The notes under the pieces were generated by a model. That model was not told the DNA's origin. It saw only the letters and a list, made by a program, of their open reading frames with translations, and did not search any database. A program made the position numbers and the translations under genes. Positions 15,781 to 24,340 of a stretch of DNA of 64,000 bases are shown here, piece by piece (position 1 is the stretch's first letter; the number at the start of each line of letters is the position of its first letter). The DNA lies in NCBI RefSeq assembly GCF_947500605.1, contig NZ_CANMSJ010000004.1, positions 1-64,000 of the forward strand. The letters run 5' to 3'. Origin of the DNA: an uncultured Lacinutrix sp. (lineage in GTDB: Bacteria > Bacteroidota > Bacteroidia > Flavobacteriales > Flavobacteriaceae).

Positions 15781-18144
15781 ATGAAAAAAACTAATCTACT
15801 ATTCGCTTTATCACTTTTAATTTACTCTATATGTTTTGCTCAACAACCCAATCAAATTGAGGTTTCTAAACGCTATAATGATTACTTTAAACAGGAATCT
15901 GAAAACATATTCACCCAACTGAACAAAACAAATTACACAGCAAACGAATCAATATGGTTCACCTCTTACGTGTATTATAACTTTACCTTAAATCCTTACT
16001 TAAGCACAACTAATATCTACACTAATGTATATAATAGTTCAGGAGAAATGATTGACCAAAAAATTTTTAAATGTAGAGATGGCTATATGCAAGGTCAATT
16101 AACTATTGATGAAAAATACACACCAGGAGTATACTACATAAAAACCACAACAAATTGGATGAGAAACTTTGATACAGACTTATCAGATTTAAAACAGTTT
16201 GTTGTAAATAGTGAAATTAAAACTAAATCGCCTAAAACAAAATACGACTTCGATATTATTCCAGAAAGTGGTGCATTAGTAAATAATATTATTAATACTG
16301 TTGGTGTAAAGATAAACACTGCATTAGACACTGCTAATTTAAAAGGTGTTCTTACAGATGGTAATAATAGCATAATTACCATTTTTAAATTTAACGCCTT
16401 TGGTATAGGTAAATTTAGCGCAAAGCTTTCTAGCAGTAATAAATATAAAGTTACTATTTATGATAATGAGATAGAAAAAACTACAAAACCTATTAATAAT
16501 ATTAAAGACACAGGACTACATTTAAATTTAATAAATAAAACTGAATCTGTAGTTTTAACTCTTACAACAAACCCAAAAACTATTAATAGTTTAGTAGGTA
16601 AAGAATACTACTTGTATTTACATAGAGACGGTACTATTAATAGTATTCCTGTTGCCTTTGAGAACAACAAAACAAGTTACGCTCTACAAATAAATAAAAC
16701 AGATTTACCTAAAGGAATTACAATTTTATCTCTTTTAAATGAACAAAATGAGCCAATACTAGAACGTATGTTCTTTAATGATTTAAACCATAGTATTGGA
16801 GAATTAGAAGTGCAAAACATTAATAAAGACAAAGATTCTACTACGATTAGTTTTAAAACGTCTATTAAAGGTTCTCTAAAAAATAATTTTAGTGTTTCTG
16901 TTTTACCAGAAAGCTCTAATCTATATGGTTTAAAAGAAAACATTAAAACAAAACTAATTCTGTTTCCATATTTAAACCAATCTATTATTAACGAAAAAGA
17001 ATATCTAAAAGATACATCTCGAAAATCGCTTTACGATTTAGATTTACTATTACTTACCCAGGGAGAGAGTAAGCAATCATTATTAAAAATTATTAATAGC
17101 GAAATTGTTGTTAGACATGATTTTGATACCGGATTTAAAATTAAAGGAAAATTAAACAACACAAAATATAAAGAAGGGAATTATATCGAGTTAGTTTCTT
17201 CAAACAATGGAATAAAAGCCGAAAGCATTTTAACAACTGAAAACGAATTCACTTTTGATAACTTATATTTAGGAAACGATACCGAAATAAATTTTCTTTT
17301 AAAGAACAAGAACGGAAAAACTCAAAAAATAAAACCTTATTATAATTTATATCCAAAACCTTTTTCCGAAACTATAACATTTAACAAAATTAAAACTCAA
17401 CCAAAAGAAGTTTTACCATTAAAAACAAAAGGAGATTTTATTAATACAGAAGATGTAGTTAAATTAGATGGTGTAGAATTAGAAACAATAAATAATAAAC
17501 CTAAAGAAACAAAAAACACACCTTTAGGCGCTATGTTTGCTAGACATATTGTTTTTGATTATAACTCTGACCAATTTCAGTTAATTACTGATATAATTAA
17601 ACAAAACGGATTTGAAGTCGTTATTGATTACACAAGATTCCGCCTTACAATAACCTCAAGACGCGCAATAACTATGAGTACTCCAAATGGAATTGCACCA
17701 CTTGTATTAATTAACAATATCCCTGTAGATGATCTTTCTATCTTAATTAATCTAGTGGTAAACGAAGTTGATGAACTTTTTATTTCTCATCTTGGATCAA
17801 TATATGGTGCTGCAGGAGCAGGAGGTGTAATTAATATTTTTTCTAAAAAAGCCATAACTAGTAAAGTAAAAGATCAACATCGCGCTTTTAATATTGCTTT
17901 TGGTTTTGAAGACAGCCTGGACTATGAAAGTCCATTTTACACTTCGACTTCGTCAGATTTCTTTTCTATATATGGCGTACTAAATTGGATTCCTTCTGTA
18001 CAAGCTAACCAAAACGGAATAATAACCATCAAAGTTCCAAATTACTATAAAGACAAGGCCCAACTTATAATGAACGGAATGGATGAAAATGGAGTGTTAT
18101 ACAGTTTAGAAAAAACGATAAATTTAGACTCAGCAACAAAATAA
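15781..18144 (+). CDS. Envelope protein with macroglobulin-like (MG2) and plug-like domains
   Basis: 787 residues. Signal peptide 1-20 (CFAQQ). Residues ~35-130 contain NYTANESIWFTSYVYY and GVYYIKTTTNWMRN, the pattern of an MG2 macroglobulin domain; several beta-sandwich repeats follow. Residues ~575-700 end in SIYGAAGAGGVINIFSKK, which is the closing motif of a TonB-receptor plug, but no barrel follows. This architecture recurs in Bacteroidota as large secreted proteins of unknown function, possibly linked to TonB systems or protein inhibition. It is alone on its strand, divergent from the metal module. Confidence 0.75.
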   Translation: MKKTNLLFALSLLIYSICFAQQPNQIEVSKRYNDYFKQESENIFTQLNKTNYTANESIWFTSYVYYNFTLNPYLSTTNIYTNVYNSSGEMIDQKIFKCRDGYMQGQLTIDEKYTPGVYYIKTTTNWMRNFDTDLSDLKQFVVNSEIKTKSPKTKYDFDIIPESGALVNNIINTVGVKINTALDTANLKGVLTDGNNSIITIFKFNAFGIGKFSAKLSSSNKYKVTIYDNEIEKTTKPINNIKDTGLHLNLINKTESVVLTLTTNPKTINSLVGKEYYLYLHRDGTINSIPVAFENNKTSYALQINKTDLPKGITILSLLNEQNEPILERMFFNDLNHSIGELEVQNINKDKDSTTISFKTSIKGSLKNNFSVSVLPESSNLYGLKENIKTKLILFPYLNQSIINEKEYLKDTSRKSLYDLDLLLLTQGESKQSLLKIINSEIVVRHDFDTGFKIKGKLNNTKYKEGNYIELVSSNNGIKAESILTTENEFTFDNLYLGNDTEINFLLKNKNGKTQKIKPYYNLYPKPFSETITFNKIKTQPKEVLPLKTKGDFINTEDVVKLDGVELETINNKPKETKNTPLGAMFARHIVFDYNSDQFQLITDIIKQNGFEVVIDYTRFRLTITSRRAITMSTPNGIAPLVLINNIPVDDLSILINLVVNEVDELFISHLGSIYGAAGAGGVINIFSKKAITSKVKDQHRAFNIAFGFEDSLDYESPFYTSTSSDFFSIYGVLNWIPSVQANQNGIITIKVPNYYKDKAQLIMNGMDENGVLYSLEKTINLDSATK

Positions 18145-18403
18145 ATATTAGAGAAAACCAATGGAGCATTGTGGTATACTAATTAGTACACCACAATAGT
18201 GCTTCTAAAACACACAAACACAACGAATGCTTATATTAACCTTACTATGGTTTAGACGTAATAATTGATTAAAACGCATATAAAAAATCAAACCTTCCAA
18301 AAAAAATTACAATTTCGATATTATTACAGATAAAGTACAACTCTATATTAGTAAAAACATACAAATAGAATAATCTATAACTTGTAAAAATATTATCTTA
18401 AAA
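18145..18403. other. Intergenic AT-rich region with one hairpin
   Basis: Between the macroglobulin-like gene and the leftward XrtF-associated gene. It holds an imperfect inverted repeat at 18165-18203 and is otherwise AT-rich with no coding signal. Confidence 0.6.
18165..18203 (+). terminator. Possible hairpin terminator
   Basis: ATTGTGGTATACTAAT and ATTAGTACACCACAAT are inverted repeats with one mismatch (16-bp arms). No T-run follows, so intrinsic termination is uncertain. Confidence 0.4.
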
Positions 18404-18832
18404 TTAGTTTTTTAAACGATTATAATAAAAGGCCGGTAATAAAAGAATGAGCAATAATGGCTGTATCAAAAATCTTCTAATATTAAAAAACATGTAATAA
18501 TTTTCTTGTTTAGGATTTAAAACAAAGTATAGAAACAAAACCAAAAGTATAATATAAGAGAGTGCATAAACAATTAGAGAAAACTTAACAATACTCTTAT
18601 CTCTAAAAAAGACATATAAAATTGTTAATGAAATTAATGTATTAATTAGATATCGTAATGTAGTAAACAACGTCAATTTAAAGACCTCTCTTCTTGGAGA
18701 ATCTAAATACAAATAGTCGTTTTCAAAAAACTGCAAGTAAGGATCGTAGAACAATTTACTCTCGAAAGCGCGCACTAAAACCAACAACCCGAAAAGGAAA
18801 AATAACCAGATATATTTTTTATACTTACCCAT
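18404..18832 (-). CDS. Exosortase F-associated membrane protein
   Basis: 142 residues with four membrane helices and the features of the XrtF-associated family: LVRAFESKLFYDPYLQFF near the N-terminus and a C-terminal NIRRFLIQPLLLLL-like helix. The family always accompanies exosortase F in Flavobacteria. Its ATG at 18832 overlaps the xrtF stop by eight bases; an in-frame TTG four codons upstream is a less likely start. Role in the exosortase system is inferred from co-occurrence. Confidence 0.85.
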   Translation of the reverse strand: MGKYKKYIWLFFLFGLLVLVRAFESKLFYDPYLQFFENDYLYLDSPRREVFKLTLFTTLRYLINTLISLTILYVFFRDKSIVKFSLIVYALSYIILLVLFLYFVLNPKQENYYMFFNIRRFLIQPLLLILLLPAFYYNRLKN

Positions 18833-19376
18833 TATTTTTACCAATATTAGAAAATCTATTCACCCAAAGCATCCAAAGTAGAAATACCATTCCGTAAATA
18901 ATCGCCGGAAAAATAACCGTATGTAAAATTTCACTGCGCCATGGATAATGATATAAACCGATAGATAGAATTACAATTCTAACAAGATTCACAGCATAAA
19001 TAAGTACACTTCCAGTTAATAAAAACACAACAGTTGTTTTTATTTTACCTGAGAAAGCAATTATAAAAGATATAAATAATATAATTACGCTAATAGCGTT
19101 ACAGCCTTCTATTATTTTAGCAATATACTTACCGTTTACTAATAGTTTCATAGAAGGTTCGTCTGGATGTCTTGTAACTTCCGTATTATAACCTACTGTG
19201 TTTAATAACGCTTCACTTTGGTAAGTGACCAAATTTGTTACATAATCTGGATAATATTGAGAACCAACCGAAGTATTTAAATAGAGTTTATAAACTATAG
19301 ATAAGCCTATATACACTGCCAAAAATGTAAGGATAAATTTTATTACAGACTTATATTTTATAAAGAGTGATTTCAA
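18825..19376 (-). CDS. xrtF: Exosortase family protein XrtF
   Basis: 183 residues with five to six membrane helices. Exosortase catalytic residues are present: Cys92 (IIEGCNAISV), Arg133 (VNLVRIVIL) and His152 (ILHTVIFPAIIYG). Exosortases are membrane transpeptidase-like enzymes that process PEP-CTERM-type sorting tails; XrtF is the flavobacterial form. The start is TTG at 19376: an in-frame stop lies three codons upstream and there is no nearby ATG. The TTG also forms the end of a TAAATTTG string, which is probably chance. Translationally overlapped with its associated protein. Confidence 0.9.
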   Translation of the reverse strand: MKSLFIKYKSVIKFILTFLAVYIGLSIVYKLYLNTSVGSQYYPDYVTNLVTYQSEALLNTVGYNTEVTRHPDEPSMKLLVNGKYIAKIIEGCNAISVIILFISFIIAFSGKIKTTVVFLLTGSVLIYAVNLVRIVILSIGLYHYPWRSEILHTVIFPAIIYGMVFLLWMLWVNRFSNIGKNNG

Positions 19377-19430
19377 ATTTATTTATGAAAAGATTTAGAT
19401 TTTGAAAGGTTGAAATTACGTCTTTTTAAA

Positions 19431-19438
19431 TACTTTTA
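19431..19438 (+). promoter_or_regulatory. Possible -7 box of fRMsr gene
   Basis: TACTTTTA, one base off TAnnTTTG, 17 bases before the ATG. Confidence 0.35.
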
Positions 19439-19455
19439 CCAAAATTTTTATTTTT

Positions 19456-19911
19456 ATGATTTTCGAGACATTAAAACCACAAGTTGAAGCAATACTTTCT
19501 AATAACAAAAACACTACAGATGAGCGTTTAATGAAAGTTTGCGAATTATTAGATGCTAACATAAGTTACTACAATTGGGTAGGTTTTTATTTTAAAAATG
19601 GAGATAAAAACGAGTTGAAAATTGGGCCTTACGTTGGAGAACCTACAGACCACACTATTATTCCTTTTGGAAAAGGTATTTGTGGGCAAGTTGCAGTTAG
19701 TAATGAAAATTTTGTAGTACCAGACGTTGCTGCTCAAGATAATTACATCGCTTGTAGCATATCTGTAAAAGCAGAAATAGTAGTTCCTATTTTTGTAAAC
19801 GGAGAGAATATTGGGCAAATAGATATCGATTCTGGTACACCAGATCCTTTTACAGAAAAAGACGAAAGATTTTTAGAATTTGTTTGCGCTAAAGTCGCAG
19901 AAATACTATAG
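19456..19911 (+). CDS. GAF-domain free methionine-(R)-sulfoxide reductase-like protein
   Basis: 151 residues forming a single GAF domain. The fRMsr signature is visible: GKGICG (Cys76) and, 24 residues on, YIACSISVKAEIVVP with Cys100 at the position of the catalytic cysteine, then GQIDIDSG. The first resolving cysteine of the E. coli enzyme has no counterpart here. The family reduces free Met-R-sulfoxide. It is probably monocistronic, ending in a weak AT-rich hairpin before purH. Confidence 0.85.
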   Translation: MIFETLKPQVEAILSNNKNTTDERLMKVCELLDANISYYNWVGFYFKNGDKNELKIGPYVGEPTDHTIIPFGKGICGQVAVSNENFVVPDVAAQDNYIACSISVKAEIVVPIFVNGENIGQIDIDSGTPDPFTEKDERFLEFVCAKVAEIL

Positions 19912-19930
19912 TTGTTAATAACTAGTCGTT

Positions 19931-19960
19931 TTAGTTAAAAAGCTTTGTCTTTTTAGCTAA
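19931..19960 (+). terminator. Weak hairpin after fRMsr gene
   Basis: TTAGTTAAAAAG and CTTTTTAGCTAA pair (12 bp, one G-T wobble) around a six-base loop. AT-rich and without a clean T-run. Confidence 0.45.
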
Positions 19961-19979
19961 AACTCATTTCGTTTTTACG

Positions 19980-19987
19980 TAAATTTG
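19980..19987 (+). promoter_or_regulatory. purH promoter -7 box
   Basis: TAAATTTG, exact TAnnTTTG match, 23 bases upstream of the ATG. Confidence 0.6.
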
Positions 19988-20010
19988 CACGCTTATTAAC
20001 ACAACTACTA

Positions 20011-21543
20011 ATGAGCAATAACAAAACAATTAAATCTGCATTAATTTCTGTATTTAGCAAAGACGGCTTAGAGCCAATTGTTAGAGAACTAGATAAACAA
20101 GGCGTTACCATATATTCTACTGGTGGCACAGAAAAATTTATTAACGATTTAGGTATAAAAGTCGTTCCTGTAGAGGACGTGACTTCATATCCTTCAATTC
20201 TTGGAGGTCGTGTAAAAACATTACACCCAAAAGTATTTGGTGGTATTTTAAACCGCCAAAATCATGAAGGTGATGTTGCCGAAATGAAAGAATTTGATAT
20301 TCCACAAATAGACGTAGTAATCGTCGATTTATATCCTTTCGAAAAAACGGTAGCTTCTGGAGCTCCAAACCAAGACATTATTGAGAAAATTGATATTGGA
20401 GGTATTTCTTTAATTCGTGCAGCAGCAAAAAATTATGCTGATGTTATTTGTGTATCATCTGTAGATGATTATGCTGAGTTTTTAGAATTAATTACAGACA
20501 AAAAAGGAGATTTAACTGAAGAAGACAGAAGAGCATTTGCTGCAAAAGCATTTAACGTTTCTTCTCACTACGATTCTGCTATCTTTAATTACTTTAATAC
20601 AGACCATAAAATAGCTGCTCTTAAAGTTTCTGAAACAAACGGAAAAGTTTTACGTTATGGAGAAAACCCACACCAACGTGGTTTTTTCTTTGGAGATTTT
20701 GATGAAATGTTCACAAAACTTCATGGTAAAGAATTAAGTTACAACAACCTTTTAGATGTTGATGCCGCTGTAAATTTAATGGACGAGTTTAAAAACGATG
20801 CGCCAACTTTTGCTATTTTAAAACACAATAATGCTTGTGGTTTAGCACAACGCGATACATTACACCAAGCCTATACAGATGCTTTAGCTGGAGATCCAGT
20901 TTCTGCTTTTGGTGGTGTATTAATTTCTAATACTGAAATTGATGCAGCAACTGCCGAAGAAGTTCATAAATTATTTTGTGAGGTTGTAATTGCTCCAAGT
21001 TATTCTACTGAAGCTGAAACTATTTTAAAAGGAAAGAAAAACAGAGTCCTTTTAGTATTAAAAGATGCTGCTTTTGCTCAAACAACAGTAAGAACATGCT
21101 TGAATGGTGTTTTAGTTCAAGACAGAAACAATATAACAGACAAATTAGAAGACTTTAAAAACGCAACAACAAAAGCACCTACAACTGCTGAGTTAGACGA
21201 TTTAATTTTCGCTTCTAAAATTTGTAAGCACACAAAATCTAATACTATTGTATTAGTAAAAAACAGACAATTATGTGCTAGTGGAACAGGACAAACAAGT
21301 CGTGTAGATGCTTTAAACCAAGCAATACATAAAGCACAATCTTTTAAATTTGATTTAAAAGGAAGCGCAATGGCTAGTGATGCCTTTTTTCCTTTCCCAG
21401 ACTGTGTAGAGATTGCAAAAAACGCAGGTATTACTGCTGTAATTCAACCAGGTGGCTCTATAAAAGACCAATTAAGTATAGATTATTGTAATGCTAATGA
21501 AGTTGCAATGGTATTTACTGGTACACGTCATTTTAAGCACTAA
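20011..21543 (+). CDS. purH: Bifunctional AICAR formyltransferase / IMP cyclohydrolase
   Basis: 510 residues, standard length. It catalyses the last two steps of de novo IMP synthesis in the cytosol. The N-terminal MGS-like cyclohydrolase domain (~1-150) shows STGGTEKFI, PVEDVTSYPSILGGRVKTLHP and IRAAAKNYADV. The formyltransferase domain shows LRYGENPHQ, ILKHNNACG (the essential Lys-His pair), DPVSAFGG and the C-terminal ASDAFFPFPDCVE with IQPGGSIKD. It precedes the rod-shape operon, separated by a repeat, a strong terminator and a promoter-like region. Confidence 0.97.
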   Translation: MSNNKTIKSALISVFSKDGLEPIVRELDKQGVTIYSTGGTEKFINDLGIKVVPVEDVTSYPSILGGRVKTLHPKVFGGILNRQNHEGDVAEMKEFDIPQIDVVIVDLYPFEKTVASGAPNQDIIEKIDIGGISLIRAAAKNYADVICVSSVDDYAEFLELITDKKGDLTEEDRRAFAAKAFNVSSHYDSAIFNYFNTDHKIAALKVSETNGKVLRYGENPHQRGFFFGDFDEMFTKLHGKELSYNNLLDVDAAVNLMDEFKNDAPTFAILKHNNACGLAQRDTLHQAYTDALAGDPVSAFGGVLISNTEIDAATAEEVHKLFCEVVIAPSYSTEAETILKGKKNRVLLVLKDAAFAQTTVRTCLNGVLVQDRNNITDKLEDFKNATTKAPTTAELDDLIFASKICKHTKSNTIVLVKNRQLCASGTGQTSRVDALNQAIHKAQSFKFDLKGSAMASDAFFPFPDCVEIAKNAGITAVIQPGGSIKDQLSIDYCNANEVAMVFTGTRHFKH

Positions 21544-21587
21544 AATCTCTTAAAAAAAGAGACCTCTTGAATTAGAGAATACATAAA

Positions 21588-21612
21588 GATTTTTCGCTTC
21601 GCTCTGAATGAC
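21588..21612 (+). repeat. GATTC-GAATGAC palindromic repeat (family A)
   Basis: 25 bases with TTCGCTTCGCTCT between the shared ends. The only left-half copy; all others lie beyond 49.7 kb. Confidence 0.8.
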
Positions 21613-21668
21613 AAAACAAATAGGTTTATCTTTCTAAAAGAAGCTTTACTAAAGAATCTAAAACAATT

Positions 21669-21700
21669 AAAAGCTTCAGTTTAAACTGAAGCTTTTTCTT
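21669..21700 (+). terminator. Rho-independent terminator after purH
   Basis: Perfect palindrome AAAAGCTTCAG / CTGAAGCTTTT around TTTAAA, followed by TCTTTT. Symmetrical, so it can act on either strand. Confidence 0.85.
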
Positions 21701-21778
21701 TTACGAAAACTCTAGAAAATACATCAAAAAACAAAGATTAAATAAATTAACTTCCTCTTTCTAATCGCAGCATTTAGT

Positions 21779-21799
21779 AATTCCGCAAAAGCGAAAAAC
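21779..21799 (+). repeat. Short dispersed repeat TTCCGCAAAAGCGAAAAAC
   Basis: Second intergenic copy of the sequence at 15231-15250. Confidence 0.6.
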
Positions 21800-21927
21800 A
21801 AAAAAAAGAACGTCTAAAATTATTGTTCCTGCGTATATCTATTTTCGATTGTATTATAAATCGTTCAGTTATAAAAATTTATATTACAACTATCAACAAT
21901 TAACGCTGTTTTTTTGGTTAGTTTTAT

Positions 21928-21935
21928 TACTTTTA
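21928..21935 (+). promoter_or_regulatory. Possible mreB -7 box
   Basis: TACTTTTA followed by CAGC; one base off consensus. The same TTAC-TTTACAGC context precedes dnaG. Confidence 0.35.
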
Positions 21936-21975
21936 CAGCAATTCAATAATAACTTCATAAATTACTACTTAACGC

Positions 21976-23004
21976 ATGGGATTTTTTGACTTCCTAACAG
22001 AAGAAATCGCAATAGATTTAGGAACTGCAAATACACTAATTATACACAACGATAAGGTTGTTGTAGATGCACCTTCCATTGTGGCGAGAGATCGCATTTC
22101 TGGAAAAATAATAGCAGTTGGTCAAGAAGCCAATTTAATGCAAGGAAAAACGCACGAAAATATTAAAACCATTAGGCCATTAAAAGATGGTGTAATTGCA
22201 GATTTTGATGCTTCGGAGCAAATGATAAGCATGTTTATTAAAAACATTCCAGCGCTTAAAAAGAAATTATTTACACCGTCTTTACGTATGGTAGTTTGTA
22301 TTCCTTCTGGAATTACAGAAGTAGAAATGCGTGCCGTAAAAGAATCTTGTGAGCGTGTAAATGGTAAAGAAGTTTACTTAATACACGAGCCAATGGCTGC
22401 TGCTATTGGTATTGGAGTTGATATTATGCAACCTAAAGGTAACATGATTGTTGATATTGGAGGTGGTACAACCGAAATTGCTGTTATTGCACTAGGTGGT
22501 ATTGTTTGCGACAAGTCTGTTAAAATTGCAGGTGATGTTTTTACAAACGATATTATTTATTACATGCGCACACAACATAACCTTTATGTTGGTGAGCGTA
22601 CTGCTGAAAAAATTAAAATTCAAATTGGTGCTGCTACCGAAGATTTAGATTTACCACCAGAAGATATGAGCGTTCAAGGACGTGATTTATTAACTGGAAA
22701 ACCTAAGCAAGTACAAATTTCTTATAGAGAAATTGCTAAAGCTTTAGATAAATCTATTCTTAGAATTGAGGATGCCGTAATGGAAACATTATCGCAAACA
22801 CCTCCAGAATTGGCTGCAGATATTTATAATACTGGTATTTATTTAGCCGGTGGTGGTTCTATGCTTCGTGGTTTAGACAAACGTTTATCTCAAAAAACAG
22901 ATTTACCAGTTTATATCGCTGAAGATCCTTTACGTGCTGTTGTGCGTGGAACTGGAATTACGTTAAAAAACCTTCCGAAATACAAAAGTGTATTGATAAA
23001 ATAA
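21976..23004 (+). CDS. mreB: Rod shape-determining protein MreB
   Basis: 342 residues, the bacterial actin homologue that positions the elongasome under the inner membrane. Actin-fold ATP-binding motifs are present: IDLGTANTLI (phosphate 1), VDIGGGTTEIAV (phosphate 2) and GIYLAGGGSMLRGL (adenosine), plus PLKDGVIADF. The N-terminal MGFFDFLTE is an amphipathic membrane-targeting segment. First gene of the mreB-mreC-mreD-mrdA-rodA operon; mreC begins 16 bases after the stop. Confidence 0.97.
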   Translation: MGFFDFLTEEIAIDLGTANTLIIHNDKVVVDAPSIVARDRISGKIIAVGQEANLMQGKTHENIKTIRPLKDGVIADFDASEQMISMFIKNIPALKKKLFTPSLRMVVCIPSGITEVEMRAVKESCERVNGKEVYLIHEPMAAAIGIGVDIMQPKGNMIVDIGGGTTEIAVIALGGIVCDKSVKIAGDVFTNDIIYYMRTQHNLYVGERTAEKIKIQIGAATEDLDLPPEDMSVQGRDLLTGKPKQVQISYREIAKALDKSILRIEDAVMETLSQTPPELAADIYNTGIYLAGGGSMLRGLDKRLSQKTDLPVYIAEDPLRAVVRGTGITLKNLPKYKSVLIK

Positions 23005-23019
23005 AATCTGGTTTAATAC

Positions 23020-23838
23020 ATGCAACAAATAGTAAATTTTATACTTAGAAACAAATCGTTTCTTCTGTTTGCGCTATTGCTATTTATTTCGGTGATGTTA
23101 ACCATACAATCTCATAGTTATCATAGAAGTAGGTTTATAAATTCGGCTAATTTTTTAAGCGGTGGTATTTTTAACACTTCTAATAATATAAGTGACTATT
23201 TTGGTTTAAGAGAACAAAATAAATTACTTCAAGAAGAAAATAATAAACTAAAATCTATTCTTTTTAATACCGAAAACATTACAGATTCTACTTTTATAGA
23301 TAGTTTAAGCTTTGCCAATCATTATAAATTTACAGCAGCACAAGTAATAAGAAACAGCTATGCTGCAACCAATAACATTCTACTTTTAAACAAAGGAAAC
23401 AACGACAGTATTAAGCAAGATTTTGGAGTAATTTCAAGTAAAGGTATTATTGGAATTATTGAAAAAACGAATTCTAAATATGCAACGGTACTTTCTATCT
23501 TAAATACTACAAGTAGCATTAGTGCTAAACTTAAAAAGACCAATCATTTTGGATCTATAAAATGGAATGGAAAATCACCAAACCAAATACAACTTAGCGA
23601 AATACCAAAAATTGCACCTGTAGCTACTGGAGATACCATTACTACTTCTGGACGTTCTACAATTTTCCCTAAAGGAATTCCTATTGGTACAATCTCTAAT
23701 TTTAAATTAGATACGGCTGAAAATTATTATGAAATTGAAGTTGCTCTTTTTAATGACATGACAAATATTGAGCACGTTTACATTATTGAAAATACCGATG
23801 CGAAACATATAGAAAACTTATTAGACACTAATGACTAA
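23020..23838 (+). CDS. mreC: Rod shape-determining protein MreC
   Basis: 272 residues with one N-terminal membrane helix (~13-31), a coiled coil (~65-85, LREQNKLLQEENNKLKS) and a periplasmic beta-barrel domain containing DFGVISSKGIIGIIEKTNSKYATVLSILN and TSGRSTIFPKGIPIGTI. MreC links MreB and MreD to the penicillin-binding protein and RodA. The mreD start lies inside the last eight bases, consistent with coupled translation. Confidence 0.93.
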   Translation: MQQIVNFILRNKSFLLFALLLFISVMLTIQSHSYHRSRFINSANFLSGGIFNTSNNISDYFGLREQNKLLQEENNKLKSILFNTENITDSTFIDSLSFANHYKFTAAQVIRNSYAATNNILLLNKGNNDSIKQDFGVISSKGIIGIIEKTNSKYATVLSILNTTSSISAKLKKTNHFGSIKWNGKSPNQIQLSEIPKIAPVATGDTITTSGRSTIFPKGIPIGTISNFKLDTAENYYEIEVALFNDMTNIEHVYIIENTDAKHIENLLDTND

Positions 23839-24340
23839 TTTATTATCTATACATACCGTCCGTTTTATAGTATTGCTTTTATTACAAGTACTATTATTAA
23901 GTCATGTAAATTTTATGGGTTACATAAATCCGTATCCCTATATTTTATTCATTCTATTGTTTCCTATAAAAAATAATAGAATGTTATTTATTCTACTAAG
24001 CTTTCTTTTAGGCTTATGCATAGATATGTTTTTAGATTCGGGAGGTATTCATGCAGCAGCAGCAGTAACAATAGCTTTTATTCGTCCTGTAGCTTTAAAG
24101 TTTAGTTTTGGAGCGGTTTACGACCATCAATCTGTTAAATTTAATAATGTCGATTTTGGACAACGTATTACCTACATATCAATATTAACAATTGTTCATC
24201 ATTTTATTTTGTTTTCGTTAGAAATATTTAACTTTTCAAAAATACTTTTAGTCTTAAAAAACACGTTATTCTCTAGTATATTCACTATTTTATTGTGCTT
24301 GTTAATTTCAATAATCTTTAGTGGTTCAAATAAAAAATGA
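23831..24340 (+). CDS. mreD: Rod shape-determining protein MreD
   Basis: 169 residues, almost entirely hydrophobic, with five to six predicted membrane helices and the short polar stretch NFMGYINPYPYILFILLFP typical of flavobacterial MreD. Poorly conserved in sequence, so the call rests on size, topology and its place between mreC and mrdA. It overlaps mreC by eight bases and mrdA by four (ATGA). Confidence 0.9.
   Translation: MTNLLSIHTVRFIVLLLLQVLLLSHVNFMGYINPYPYILFILLFPIKNNRMLFILLSFLLGLCIDMFLDSGGIHAAAAVTIAFIRPVALKFSFGAVYDHQSVKFNNVDFGQRITYISILTIVHHFILFSLEIFNFSKILLVLKNTLFSSIFTILLCLLISIIFSGSNKK

Larger units (their letters stand above)
21544..21975. other. 432-bp intergenic region between purH and mreB
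   Basis: Holds, in order, a GATTC-GAATGAC repeat, a strong palindromic terminator, a short TTCCGCAAAAGCGAAAAAC repeat and an AT-rich stretch that should contain the mreB promoter. I see no gene in it. Confidence 0.7.

Noticed and set aside
19374-19381. TAAATTTG as the xrtF promoter
   Set aside because: Its last three bases are the only possible xrtF start codon, so transcription from it would begin inside the gene.
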